NCBI GenBank assembly: GCA_020854105.1
Contig: JADZGB010000043.1
Span: 186,001-250,000, forward strand
DNA length: 64,000 nt
Source of the DNA: Burkholderiales bacterium
GTDB taxonomy: Bacteria > Pseudomonadota > Gammaproteobacteria > Burkholderiales > SHXO01
Direction of reading: 5' to 3'
Program-made: the position numbers and the translations under genes
In this document: one piece after another, positions 17,967 through 25,961 of the stretch
How the letters are laid out: the number at the start of each line of letters is the position of its first letter
Position numbering within the stretch: the first letter of the stretch is position 1
The notes under the pieces: model-generated
What the model saw: the letters and a program-made list of their open reading frames with translations, nothing else
The model's database searches: none
What the model was told of the DNA's origin: nothing

Positions 17967-18461
17967 CTACCGGCGCGGGTCGTCCTCGGACCGAACGTAC
18001 TGTATCGGGGTGGCAATCGGGCCGATGCCCGCTTCCTGGATCAGCACATCGGTCTCGGCCCAGGCGAAGTGCGGGACATCGGCTTCGGTGATGTAGTGAT
18101 CGCGCGGGCCGAAGCGCTTGAGCCGTTCCTGCACGAAGGTCTCGCCCGCTCCGCTCCAGTAGCTGCCCTCCAGGACGGTCACCTGGCGCTTGTCGGTGTG
18201 CCGATGCGGCGGCAGCTTGTAGCCAGCCGGAAACCACACCCGGAAAATGTAGGGACCGGCTTCGGCCGGACTGCCGTACACCATGATCATCCTGGTGCCG
18301 GCAGGAATGGCCTTGGGTTCACTCCACTGCAGATCCGCGGCCGCAGTGTCTGCATCCTTCATCAGCACGCGCAGCCCGCCGTCGGCGCACACCCGGCCCG
18401 GAAGTGCGAAGGCGGCCACGATGACACATGCGGCCGACAGGAGCGAAACCAGCCGGTTCAT
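17967..18461 (-). CDS. exported cupin-domain protein with intact metal-binding histidines
   Basis: 164 residues from the ATG at 18461, which has AGAGGA 9 bases upstream; an ATG at 18470 sits right on the ribosome site and is unlikely. Residues 1-26 are a signal peptide ending near RVCADG. The single cupin barrel has motif 1 PPHRHTDKRQVTVLEGSYW with an HxH pair and motif 2 ADVPHFAWAE with a third His. It resembles small periplasmic cupins of unknown substrate. It is adjacent to and about one-third identical by eye to the next gene, so a tandem duplication is likely. Confidence 0.75.
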   Translation of the reverse strand: MNRLVSLLSAACVIVAAFALPGRVCADGGLRVLMKDADTAAADLQWSEPKAIPAGTRMIMVYGSPAEAGPYIFRVWFPAGYKLPPHRHTDKRQVTVLEGSYWSGAGETFVQERLKRFGPRDHYITEADVPHFAWAETDVLIQEAGIGPIATPIQYVRSEDDPRR

Positions 18462-18536
18462 GCAGTCCATTCCTCTTGCGCTTGCTGCGCGATGCGAGGC
18501 GGCGTGCCCGGCTTCCGCGCCCGCCGCTCCAGGCGA

Positions 18537-19025
18537 TCAATGATTGCGCGGATCGTCGTCCGGGTTGACGTAGGTGACGGGATTGTCGATCGGGCCCCGT
18601 CCGGTCACCTGCAGTTCGACCCAGGTGCGCGCCCACTGGAAGTGCGGCGCTTCGGCCTTGGTCACGAACGTGCTGCCCGGTCCCAGTTCCTGCATCTTCA
18701 TCGGGTCGTAGCGTTCGCCTTCGCCGGCCCAAAGGGTGCCCTTCAGGATCGTCGTGACGCGCTCGTCGGGATACTTCAGCGGCGGCCACTTGTACCCCTG
18801 GGGAACCTTCACCCGGTATACGTACGGACCCGGCTTGGCCGGATCGCCCTCGAGGAGCATGATCCGCATGCCGTACGGCATTGCCTTGGTCTTCTCCCAC
18901 TGCTTGTCGGACGGGACTGCGGTGGTCATTCCCGCTGCGTTATCCTCCGCCATGGCCGGTAGCGTGACGCTCGCGGTCAGGACGGCGGCGAGCAGGCGGA
19001 TGGCGGTTCTGCGCGATGTCTGCAT
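18537..19025 (-). CDS. exported cupin-domain protein lacking the HxH metal motif
   Basis: 162 residues with a signal peptide (positively charged start, hydrophobic LLAAVLTASVTLP, cleavage near AMAED). The cupin core aligns with its downstream paralogue, but motif 1 reads PPLKYPDERVTTILKGTLW: both histidines are replaced (Leu, Tyr) and only the motif-2 His (EAPHFQWA) remains. It is therefore unlikely to bind metal in the usual way and may be a binding or scaffold protein. It lies 75 bp upstream of the paralogue on the same strand, probably in one transcript. Confidence 0.72.
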   Translation of the reverse strand: MQTSRRTAIRLLAAVLTASVTLPAMAEDNAAGMTTAVPSDKQWEKTKAMPYGMRIMLLEGDPAKPGPYVYRVKVPQGYKWPPLKYPDERVTTILKGTLWAGEGERYDPMKMQELGPGSTFVTKAEAPHFQWARTWVELQVTGRGPIDNPVTYVNPDDDPRNH

Positions 19026-19164
19026 GGTTCAGAAATCCTCTGACGGGTTCCTCGCTTCCTCGTGTACAGCGGGAATCTCCATGATTCTCCTGTGTTGCAA
19101 TCTTAGCATGCTGGTTTGAACGGCCGTCCGGCCTTGGCCGCGGTGCCTGCCACAGAGAGGACCC

Positions 19165-20040
19165 ATGAGGCTGCTCCCCCTGATCGTGTCGTGTGTCGTC
19201 GCAGCATTCCCCCCCACCCAGGCACTCGCGTTCGAGGGTATTCGTATCACGCTCCTGGGTACCGGCATGGCGGAGTCACCCGCCCCGCAGGGTGGACCGG
19301 GGATGGTGATCGAGTCCGGCGACGAAGTGCTGCTGTTCGACTGCGGACGGGGCAGCCTGGAGCGGCTCGAGCGCGCCGGCCTGCACGCATTCGACGTGAC
19401 GGCTGTGTTCCTCACTTCGCTGGATTCCGATCACGTCGACGGGTGCAGGGAGATCTGGCGCGCGGCGCTGCGCGGCAACCGATTCCAGGGATTCTCGGTC
19501 TGGGGGCCATCGGGCACCGTGCAGCTGTTCCGCCGGATCGACGATGAACTGGCGCTCGCGGGCGGCGTCGGCACGCGCGCATTCGACATCGCGGACAACA
19601 TCGTCTACCAACCCGAGTCGCTCACGGTGACTGCGTTCGTGGCCCGGGGCCCGACCGAGATCCGGCGTTTCGGTTATCGGGTGGATGCGCAGCGGCGCTC
19701 GGTGGCGCTGTCATCCGATGCCGGCGCCGCCGAAAACATCGCCCGCTATGCGCGCGGCGTGCAGGTCATGATGCAGGAAGTGTCGGGCCGCGAAGAATCC
19801 GAAGCATCCACCGAGGCGCGGCCTTCTCCGGAAGAGGCCGGCCGACTGTTCCGTGCTTCGCGTCCGTATCTGGCGCTGTACTCACATGTCATTGCGGAGG
19901 GCGCGACCGAGGAGCAACTCCTGCGCCGCACGCGGCGCAGCTACCGCGGTGCCGTTCAGGTCGGCCGCGACCTGATGGTCATCGAAGTGCAGAACGAAGT
20001 GCAGATCCGGTCCGCTCCGTCCGAACCGCGAATGAACTAG
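19165..20040 (+). CDS. exported metallo-beta-lactamase-fold protein with degenerate active site
   Basis: 291 residues. A signal peptide (about 1-22, ending ALAF) precedes a fold like tRNase Z / arylsulfatase-type MBL proteins: ITLLGTGMAESP, LLFDCGRGSLERLERAG, VFLTSLDSDHVDG, ALSSDAGAAENIARYARG, PYLALYSHVI. The metal motif normally HxHxDH reads SLDSDH here, so two histidines are lost while Asp and the last His remain. The later His of the usual IHE motif is Gln (VMMQEVS). Full zinc hydrolase activity is doubtful. An ATG with AGAGG 8 bases upstream marks the start. Confidence 0.75.
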   Translation: MRLLPLIVSCVVAAFPPTQALAFEGIRITLLGTGMAESPAPQGGPGMVIESGDEVLLFDCGRGSLERLERAGLHAFDVTAVFLTSLDSDHVDGCREIWRAALRGNRFQGFSVWGPSGTVQLFRRIDDELALAGGVGTRAFDIADNIVYQPESLTVTAFVARGPTEIRRFGYRVDAQRRSVALSSDAGAAENIARYARGVQVMMQEVSGREESEASTEARPSPEEAGRLFRASRPYLALYSHVIAEGATEEQLLRRTRRSYRGAVQVGRDLMVIEVQNEVQIRSAPSEPRMN

Positions 20041-20093
20041 TTCCACATCCCGGCGCGGCAAATTTCGACTCGCTAGCGTCGATGGCCTCTTGC

Positions 20094-20099
20094 TACAAT
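20094..20099 (+). promoter_or_regulatory. -10 element of the hupB promoter with GC discriminator
   Basis: TACAAT at 20094-20099 is followed directly by GCGCCC. No good -35 box at 16-18 bp is visible. If used, hupB has a leader of about 205 bases. The 270-bp gap before hupB otherwise shows no gene I can support; a 67-codon open frame in it has no family resemblance. Confidence 0.4.
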
Positions 20100-20310
20100 G
20101 CGCCCTCGCTTCAGACGGGGGTACGAGTTCGCAAGCGCGCTCGATGTGCGCACTGTCGTCCGCCCGCGACTCATCGACAGGGCCGCTTCACCTGGGTGCC
20201 CGGATGAATTCAGCGTCGAGACCTGCCAAGCCGGTCCTGCCGTCGAAGCCGAATGCGGGGAAGGCAAGGGGGCCGACCTGATCCATCTAATCGAGACGTA
20301 AGGAGAACAC

Positions 20311-20589
20311 ATGAACAAGGCGGAGTTGGTGGAAGCGATCGCGAAGAAGGCGGGCGGGACCAAGGTGGCGGCCGAGGCCACGCTGGACGCATTCATCGAC
20401 AGTGTCACCGCTGCACTTACCAAGGGTGACAGCGTGGCCTTGATAGGATTCGGGACGTTCTCGGTCTCCAAGCGTGCAGCGCGCAAGGGGCGCAATCCGG
20501 CGACCGGCGCGGAGATCAGGATTCCTGCTTCGAAGGTGGCCAAGTTCTCCGCCGGCGCGAAGCTCAAGAAGGCGGTGAATCGGCGCTGA
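20311..20589 (+). CDS. hupB: DNA-binding protein HU (beta-type)
   Basis: 92 residues. The sequence begins MNKAELVEAIAKKAGGTKVA and contains the HU/IHF signature GFGTFSVSKRAARKGRNPATG with the DNA-minor-groove arm. AAGGAG lies 7 bases before the ATG. HU is an abundant nucleoid protein that bends and compacts DNA. It has its own promoter and a clear terminator, so it is a single-gene unit. Confidence 0.97.
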   Translation: MNKAELVEAIAKKAGGTKVAAEATLDAFIDSVTAALTKGDSVALIGFGTFSVSKRAARKGRNPATGAEIRIPASKVAKFSAGAKLKKAVNRR

Positions 20590-20611
20590 CAGCCGGACGT
20601 CGTCGTTGATG

Positions 20612-20636
20612 AAGGGCGCGCAGGCGCCCTTTTTTC
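20612..20636 (+). terminator. rho-independent terminator of hupB
   Basis: AGGGCGC (20613-20619), loop GCAG, GCGCCCT (20624-20630), then a run of six T (20630-20635). It begins 23 bp after the hupB stop. Confidence 0.9.
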
Positions 20637-20637
20637 G

Positions 20638-20665
20638 TTTGCAGGCACAGGGCATCCGGTAGAAT
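20638..20665 (+). promoter_or_regulatory. tRNA-Leu promoter
   Basis: TTTGCA (20638-20643), 16-base spacer, TAGAAT (20660-20665), followed by the GC-rich discriminator GCCGC. The start would be near 20672, 19 bases before the tRNA. Confidence 0.55.
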
Positions 20666-20690
20666 GCCGCAACGCAGCGACCAGCCCACT

Positions 20691-20772
20691 GCCCGGATGG
20701 TGAAACTGGTAGACACAAGGGACTTAAAATCCCTCGGCGCAAGCCGTGCCGGTTCGAGTCCGGCTCCGGGCA
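20691..20772 (+). tRNA. tRNA-Leu (anticodon UAA)
   Basis: Acceptor GCCCGGA pairs with TCCGGGC; anticodon loop CTTAAAA has TAA at 20725-20727; the variable arm CTCGGCGCAAGCCGT is long as in class II tRNAs; the T loop is GTTCGAGTC. The discriminator A at 20772 is followed by CAT, so the 3' CCA is not encoded and must be added by nucleotidyltransferase. Confidence 0.97.
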
Positions 20773-20821
20773 CATGGCAGGGTCATCGCCCGCGCATGGA
20801 CTGGTCTTGTCCTGGATGACG

Positions 20822-22240
20822 ATGCAGCCAGTCGTAGCGCGACCTCTTCCCCGCTCGGTTCTCACCGGCCAGTTGCGCGAACCGGCACTCTGGGATGCCG
20901 TCATCATCGGCGGTGGCGCGACCGGCCTCGGAATCGCGGTGGACGTCGCGGCGCGCGGCCTGCGCGTGGCGCTCGTGGAGCGGGGCGACTTCGGCAGCGG
21001 AACTTCCAGTCGAAGCACCAAGCTGATACATGGGGGCGTACGCTACCTGGCCCAGGGAAACATCGCGCTCGTACGCGAGGCGCTCACCGAGCGCGCAGTG
21101 CTCGCACGCATCGCACCCGCACTGGTACGCCCACTCGAGTTCGTCGTGCCGTGCTACGGCCGGGGCGAGCGCGCCATTCTTCGGACGGGACTGGGCGTGT
21201 ACGATCTGCTCGCGGGCAGCGCGAGCCTGGGCCCGACCCGCTGGATGACGCGACGCGAGACCCTCGCCCGCATTCCGGGAGTGCGCGAGCAGGGCTTGCG
21301 AGGGGGTGTGTCGTACTGGGATGCGCAGTTCGACGATGCCGCGATGGCGATTTCCCTGATGCAGACCGCGTGCGCGCTGGGGGCTACCGCAGTGAACTAC
21401 GTCGCGTGCGAGGAACTGGTGTCTCGGGACGGTCGAATTGCCGAGGTGCTCGCGCGCGACGTCGAGACAGGGGAGCGCTTCGCGCTGAAGACCGGCTGCG
21501 TGTTCAACGCCGCCGGGGTCTGGGTCGACGCGATTCGTGCGCTTGCCTGCACTGCCGATGGGCCGCTTGCCACGGTGAGCCAGGGCTCCCACCTGGTGCT
21601 GGACCGGCGCTTCATGACGGGCGATGCCGCGATGCTGATACCGCGCACTTGCGACGGCCGCGTGCTGTTCGTGGTGCCATGGTACGGTGCTCTGCTGGTG
21701 GGCACCACCGATGTGCCGCGCGCGGACGCGCCGTTCGATCCACGCCCGGCCGCAGTCGAGGTCGAATTCCTCTTGCGCAGCGCCGGGGCATACCTGGCGG
21801 CCCGGCCCGACGAGGGCGACGTGCGCGCGAGCTTCAGCGGATTGCGTCCGCTGTTGCGCGGTTCGACGTTGCGCAGGACGGCCCGGATCTCGCGCGGACA
21901 CGCCGTGTTCATCGAAGCCGGCAATCTGGTATCCGTGGTGGGTGGCAAGTGGACGACGTATCGGCGCATGGCACAGGATGCGGTCGATGCGGCGCGGCGT
22001 GCGCGCCTGCTGCCCGCGTCGCCCGAATCCCCGACGCGCGAGGTGCTGCTGGTCCCGCCGCCCTTCGTCCCGGCGAGCGCCGATGACTTCCGTGAACGGG
22101 TTGCGGATGCCGCGTTCATCGGATGGGCGAGCAATTTTGCTCAGGCCCGGACCCTCGATGACATCCGGGCACGCCGGACACGCCTCGATTTCCTCGATAC
22201 CAGCAGCACCACCCCTGCCACGCCGAGCGGAGCGAGATAG
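20822..22240 (+). CDS. glpD: GlpD-like FAD-dependent glycerol-3-phosphate dehydrogenase, shortened C-terminus
   Basis: 472 residues from the ATG at 20822; in-frame ATGs at 20816 and 20774 are alternatives, and the last would begin 2 bp after tRNA-Leu. FAD-binding IIGGGATGLGIAVDVAARG is followed by the GlpD hallmark SSRSTKLIHGGVRYL, LLVGTTDVPRAD and VVGGKWTTYRRMAQDAV. It oxidises glycerol-3-phosphate to dihydroxyacetone phosphate at the membrane. The C-terminal accessory domain reaches the conserved ARRTRLDFLD but stops about nine residues later; relatives continue roughly 40-60 residues. The last 100 bp overlap the convergent gene, which suggests a deletion at the junction. Confidence 0.82.
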   Translation: MQPVVARPLPRSVLTGQLREPALWDAVIIGGGATGLGIAVDVAARGLRVALVERGDFGSGTSSRSTKLIHGGVRYLAQGNIALVREALTERAVLARIAPALVRPLEFVVPCYGRGERAILRTGLGVYDLLAGSASLGPTRWMTRRETLARIPGVREQGLRGGVSYWDAQFDDAAMAISLMQTACALGATAVNYVACEELVSRDGRIAEVLARDVETGERFALKTGCVFNAAGVWVDAIRALACTADGPLATVSQGSHLVLDRRFMTGDAAMLIPRTCDGRVLFVVPWYGALLVGTTDVPRADAPFDPRPAAVEVEFLLRSAGAYLAARPDEGDVRASFSGLRPLLRGSTLRRTARISRGHAVFIEAGNLVSVVGGKWTTYRRMAQDAVDAARRARLLPASPESPTREVLLVPPPFVPASADDFRERVADAAFIGWASNFAQARTLDDIRARRTRLDFLDTSSTTPATPSGAR

Positions 22241-23169
22241 TAGACCGCGCGATATGCCAGCAGTGCGGCCAGTATCTCGGAGGCGGAGACGGCGTGCCCC
22301 AGCAGGGCGATGAACACGCCTTCGAGAACGCCGAGACCGGCGGGGACATGGGCTACCGCTCCGGCGATCGCGGCGGCGAGGAAGACGCTGGTGACGAGCG
22401 CATAGTCGATCCTGCCGCCCAGAAGCACGTACACGATGCCGGCAGCCGCGAGCCAGTTGCACGATGACAGGCCAATCTGCAGCAAGGCCAGCCTCGTTCC
22501 CGGAAGCTCGAAGCTGCGCCCCCGCCAACGCAGGCTGTGCCCCTTGGACAGCACGCACGCCAGCAGATAGGCCGCGACCGCCGTCAGCAGGACGATGCCG
22601 ATGGTGCGCAGCCTCGCGTCGGAGAACGCCCAGTCCGCAGGTACGCGGGGTGGCCTGAGCAGGAACAGCGCACCGCCTACCAGGCAGTAGCCGACCCAGT
22701 TGGTGAGGATGCTTAGCGCAAGCACGCGCGAAGTCACCGATGCGCGCAACCCGTACTGTGCGTACAGACGGAAGCGGAATCCCACGCCTCCCACGAGAGC
22801 GCCGAAATTGAGGTTGAACGCATAGTTGACGAACCCTACCGCCAGCGTCCGAGGCACGGGGAGGCGGTGACGCGTCTGATGGCGCCCGATCAGGTCGAAC
22901 GTGGCGTACAGCCCATGGCTGGCAGCCGCGAGGACCGCGGCCAGCGCGAGGTCCACCGGCGCCACCGCCCCGAGGGCCTTGCCCACCGCGGGCCAATCCA
23001 TTTTCAGTGCATGGCGCGCGACCAGCACCGCGACGGCACCCAGGAACGCCCAGGACAGCAGCCGGCGCAGCAGCCGCCAGCGCGAGTTTTCTTGCGCACC
23101 GGCCCGTGCCGTGCCATCAGCGGGCCGGGCCGGTCCGGAACCCGTATGCGAAGGAGTGGCGGCGGCCAT
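22141..23169 (-). CDS. lysylphosphatidylglycerol-synthase-type membrane protein (UPF0104/YbhN family)
   Basis: 342 residues, about eight hydrophobic segments. The family signature is in GFVNYAFNLNFGALVGGVGF, RFRLYAQYGL and AHVPAGLGVLEGVFIALLG. Proteins of this family form the flippase-like membrane part of MprF or stand alone (AglD, YbhN) in lipid or glycolipid transport. The first 35 residues are polar and poorly conserved, so the true start may lie a little further in. The Arg/Ser-rich last 20 residues are read from DNA that also encodes the GlpD end and look unconserved. Confidence 0.8.
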   Translation of the reverse strand: MAAATPSHTGSGPARPADGTARAGAQENSRWRLLRRLLSWAFLGAVAVLVARHALKMDWPAVGKALGAVAPVDLALAAVLAAASHGLYATFDLIGRHQTRHRLPVPRTLAVGFVNYAFNLNFGALVGGVGFRFRLYAQYGLRASVTSRVLALSILTNWVGYCLVGGALFLLRPPRVPADWAFSDARLRTIGIVLLTAVAAYLLACVLSKGHSLRWRGRSFELPGTRLALLQIGLSSCNWLAAAGIVYVLLGGRIDYALVTSVFLAAAIAGAVAHVPAGLGVLEGVFIALLGHAVSASEILAALLAYRAVYYLAPLGVAGVVLLVSRKSRRVRRARMSSRVRA

Positions 23170-23248
23170 GGTCCGCCTCCCGGCAACGCGTGTGCCGGCA
23201 GCCCCGGAACCGACGCGGCAAGGCAGGCACAGCGCCCGGTCCGTGACT

Positions 23249-23276
23249 AAAGTTCACGTCGTGCCGCTCCGTTAAA
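23249..23276 (+). promoter_or_regulatory. FliA (sigma28) type flagellar promoter before motA
   Basis: TAAAGTTC (23249-23256), 12-base spacer, TCCGTTAA (23269-23276), compared with the sigma28 consensus TAAAGTTT-N11-GCCGATAA: seven of eight and six of eight matches. It places the start about 70 bases before the motA ATG. Confidence 0.65.
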
Positions 23277-23355
23277 GACTGCGAGCGCCTCAGTGCGGCG
23301 CGCGTGTCCACGAGCTTCTTCCGCGCTGACCCGGCAGGGTGGCGATCCCGAACTC

Positions 23356-24216
23356 ATGTCAGTAATCGTCGGCTACATCGTCATCCTTGCCGCGTGCCTG
23401 GGCGGCTTCTCCATGGCCGGCGGGCACCTGAACTCGCTGTTCCAGCCCGTCGAACTGGTCATTATCTTCGGCGCGGCGATGGGTGCGTTCATCGTCGCGA
23501 ACACCGGCAAGGTCATCAAGGGCACGCTCAAGGCCCTGCCCACCGTCCTCAAGGGCTCCAAGTACACCAAGGCGTTGTACATGGAACTGCTGTCCCTGCT
23601 CTATGACATCCTGTCCAAGGTGCGCAAGGAAGGGCTGATGTCGATCGAGTCGGACGTGGACAACCCGCCGCAGAGCCCGATCTTCAGCAAGTACCCGAAG
23701 ATCCTGGCCGATCACCACGCGATGGAATTCATCACCGACTATCTGCGTCTGATGGTCGGAGGCAACCTGAATGCCTTCGAGATCGAGAACCTGATGGACG
23801 TGGAGATCGAAACACATCACCATGAGGGAGAGATCCCCGCCACGGCGGTGAACAAGCTGGCCGATGGCCTGCCTGCGTTCGGCATCGTGGCCGCAGTAAT
23901 GGGCGTGGTGCACACCATGGAATCGGTGGGTTTGCCTCCGGCCGAGCTGGGCAAGCTGATCGCTGCGGCCTTGGTCGGCACCTTCCTCGGCATCCTGATG
24001 GCGTACGGCTTCGTGGGTCCGCTCGCGACCCTGCTCGAGCACAAGCTCAACGAGGCGACCAAGATGCTCCAGTGCATCAAGGTAACCCTGCTCGCGAGCC
24101 TGAACGGATACGCGCCGCAGGTGGCGGTGGAGTTCGGTCGGAAGGTTCTGTATTCGACGGAACGACCCAGCTTCAGCGAGCTGGAAGAAGAAGTGAAACA
24201 GCGCAAGGGCAAGTAG
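23356..24216 (+). CDS. motA: flagellar motor stator protein MotA
   Basis: 286 residues with four membrane segments. The cytoplasmic loop and TM3-4 region show the MotA signature KLADGLPAFGIVAAVMGVVH and VGTFLGILMAYGFVGPLA. MotA and MotB form the proton-conducting stator that drives flagellar rotation. The ATG at 23356 is selected because MSVIVGYIVILAACLGGF is the family N-terminus; no strong ribosome site is visible. A FliA-like promoter lies upstream and motB follows after 9 bp. Confidence 0.97.
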   Translation: MSVIVGYIVILAACLGGFSMAGGHLNSLFQPVELVIIFGAAMGAFIVANTGKVIKGTLKALPTVLKGSKYTKALYMELLSLLYDILSKVRKEGLMSIESDVDNPPQSPIFSKYPKILADHHAMEFITDYLRLMVGGNLNAFEIENLMDVEIETHHHEGEIPATAVNKLADGLPAFGIVAAVMGVVHTMESVGLPPAELGKLIAAALVGTFLGILMAYGFVGPLATLLEHKLNEATKMLQCIKVTLLASLNGYAPQVAVEFGRKVLYSTERPSFSELEEEVKQRKGK

Positions 24217-24225
24217 GGCCTGGGC

Positions 24226-25188
24226 ATGAGCGACGATTCACAGCGGCCCATCATCGTCAAGCGCATCAAGAAGGGCGGCCATGCTCACCATGGCGGCGCC
24301 TGGAAGATCGCGTATGCGGACTTCGTGACCGCGATGATGGCCTTCTTCCTGCTGATGTGGCTGCTGGGATCCACCACTCGCGCGGACCTCCAGGGAATCT
24401 CTGAGTATTTCCAGACGCCGCTGAAGGTGTCCCTGATGGGCGGCTCCGGCGCGGGCGACACGACCTCGATCATCAAGGGAGGTGGCAGCGATCTCACCCG
24501 CGCTGACGGTCAGAGGAAGGCGGGCGACAGCACCGACGGGCGCAAGGTGACGGACACCAGGCAGGCGGAGGCCGAGCTGGCCCGTGCCGAGATGGCGAAG
24601 TTGCGCCTGCTGAAGGAAAAGGTCGAAGCCGCCATCGCGGCAAATCCGATCCTCAGCCAGTTCCGTCATCAGCTGCTCATCGACATCACGACCGAGGGAC
24701 TGCGCATCCAGATCGTGGACGAGCAGAACCGCCCGATGTTCGCGATCGGCAGCGCCGAGCTGCAACCCTACACACGCGAAATCGTGCGCGAGATCGGAGC
24801 CCTGCTCGACGACGTGCCCAATCGAATCGGCCTGTCCGGCCACACTGACGCCACGCGGTACTACGGTGGCGAGCGCGGGTACAGCAACTGGGAACTCTCG
24901 GCCGATCGTGGCAACGCCGTGCGCCGTGAACTGCTCGTCGGCGGGATGCAGGAGCAGCGTATCGCCCGCGTGATCGGTCTGGCCTCGTCGGTGCTGCTCA
25001 ATCCGAACGATGCGCATGATCCGGTCAACCGCCGCGTCAGCATCATCGTGATGAACAAGAAGGCCGAAGAGGCAGCGATGAACGACGGCGGTGTGGTGGA
25101 GGCCGAGAAGCCCGCCGCTATCCAGGTCACTCCTCAGGGCATCATCGCCCCTGCCGAACCACCCGATGTCGATGCACCCCACGGCTGA
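24226..25188 (+). CDS. motB: flagellar motor stator protein MotB
   Basis: 320 residues. An N-terminal cytoplasmic basic stretch is followed by one membrane helix carrying the proton-binding Asp in AYADFVTAMMAFFLLMWLLG. A plug/linker region follows, then an OmpA-like peptidoglycan-binding domain (LSGHTDATRYYGGERGYSNW, ADRGNAVRRELL). The 3' end overlaps the methyltransferase start by about 20 bp, indicating translational coupling. Confidence 0.97.
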   Translation: MSDDSQRPIIVKRIKKGGHAHHGGAWKIAYADFVTAMMAFFLLMWLLGSTTRADLQGISEYFQTPLKVSLMGGSGAGDTTSIIKGGGSDLTRADGQRKAGDSTDGRKVTDTRQAEAELARAEMAKLRLLKEKVEAAIAANPILSQFRHQLLIDITTEGLRIQIVDEQNRPMFAIGSAELQPYTREIVREIGALLDDVPNRIGLSGHTDATRYYGGERGYSNWELSADRGNAVRRELLVGGMQEQRIARVIGLASSVLLNPNDAHDPVNRRVSIIVMNKKAEEAAMNDGGVVEAEKPAAIQVTPQGIIAPAEPPDVDAPHG

Positions 25189-25951
25189 TCTCGCGGCGCA
25201 CAACGCCCCCCTGCGAGCGCCGGCCGCACCGGTGGTCGTCGCCGCGCTCTCACACGCGGGCGCGATGGCGGCCGTGGCCCTGGTTCCGCTTGCGGGGCTG
25301 GCGCTTCCGCTGCCGATCGTGGCGCTTGCCGAAGGAATCGCCGCGGCCACGCTCGGCCGCCTGCTCGGGCTGCCCGCGTGGTGGGTGCCGATCAATCTGC
25401 TGTTCGTGCCGCTGGCGCTGCTGCTCAGCGGCCAGCAGCTGGCACCGCTCTGGTACCTCGCCGGTTTCGTGGTACTCGGTCTGACCTTCTGGAGCGTGCT
25501 CCGAACGCGAGTGCCGCTGTATCCGAGCAGCCGCGAGGCGTGCGGCGCTCTGGTGCACATCATCCCGCCGGGAAGGATCCGGGTGATCGACATGGGGTGC
25601 GGCTTTGGTGGTGTGCTGGCGCGCGCCGCCGCATCCCGGCCCGACGCGCAGTTCACCGGGCTGGAACTGGCACCGCTGCCCGCGCTCCTGGCATTGCTGC
25701 GGCTGCGCGGGATGTCGAACGCGGCCGCGCGCCACGCCGACTTCTGGAAGCACGACATCAGTGACTACGACGTCGTCTACGCCTTCCTGTCACCGGTGGC
25801 CATGGTGCCGCTGTGGCACAAGGCACGCACGCAGATGAAGCCGGGCAGCCTGCTCGTGAGCAACAGCTTCGCCGTCGACGGCGTGCGGCCCGATCGCGTC
25901 ATCGCGCTGCCGGGCAGGGACTCGCGTGCGCTGTACGTCTGGCACATGTGA
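25166..25951 (+). CDS. membrane-anchored class I SAM-dependent methyltransferase
   Basis: 261 residues from the ATG at 25166 (25172 also possible), overlapping motB. About the first 115 residues contain three to four hydrophobic segments (VVVAALSHAGAMAAVALVPL, WWVPINLLFVPLALLL, LWYLAGFVVLGLTFWS). The catalytic domain follows with the SAM motif VIDMGCGFGGVLARAA and an acidic ribose-binding LGLEL-type turn (FTGLELAPLP). The target is unknown. Its position between motB and the HDOD gene, behind the flagellar promoter, suggests a motility-linked role, but this is inference. Confidence 0.72.
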   Translation: MSMHPTADLAAHNAPLRAPAAPVVVAALSHAGAMAAVALVPLAGLALPLPIVALAEGIAAATLGRLLGLPAWWVPINLLFVPLALLLSGQQLAPLWYLAGFVVLGLTFWSVLRTRVPLYPSSREACGALVHIIPPGRIRVIDMGCGFGGVLARAAASRPDAQFTGLELAPLPALLALLRLRGMSNAAARHADFWKHDISDYDVVYAFLSPVAMVPLWHKARTQMKPGSLLVSNSFAVDGVRPDRVIALPGRDSRALYVWHM

Positions 25952-25961
25952 GGCCGGAACG

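Noticed and set aside
20098-20301. 67-codon open frame upstream of hupB
   Set aside because: No ribosome site, no family similarity, and it lies where the hupB leader should be.
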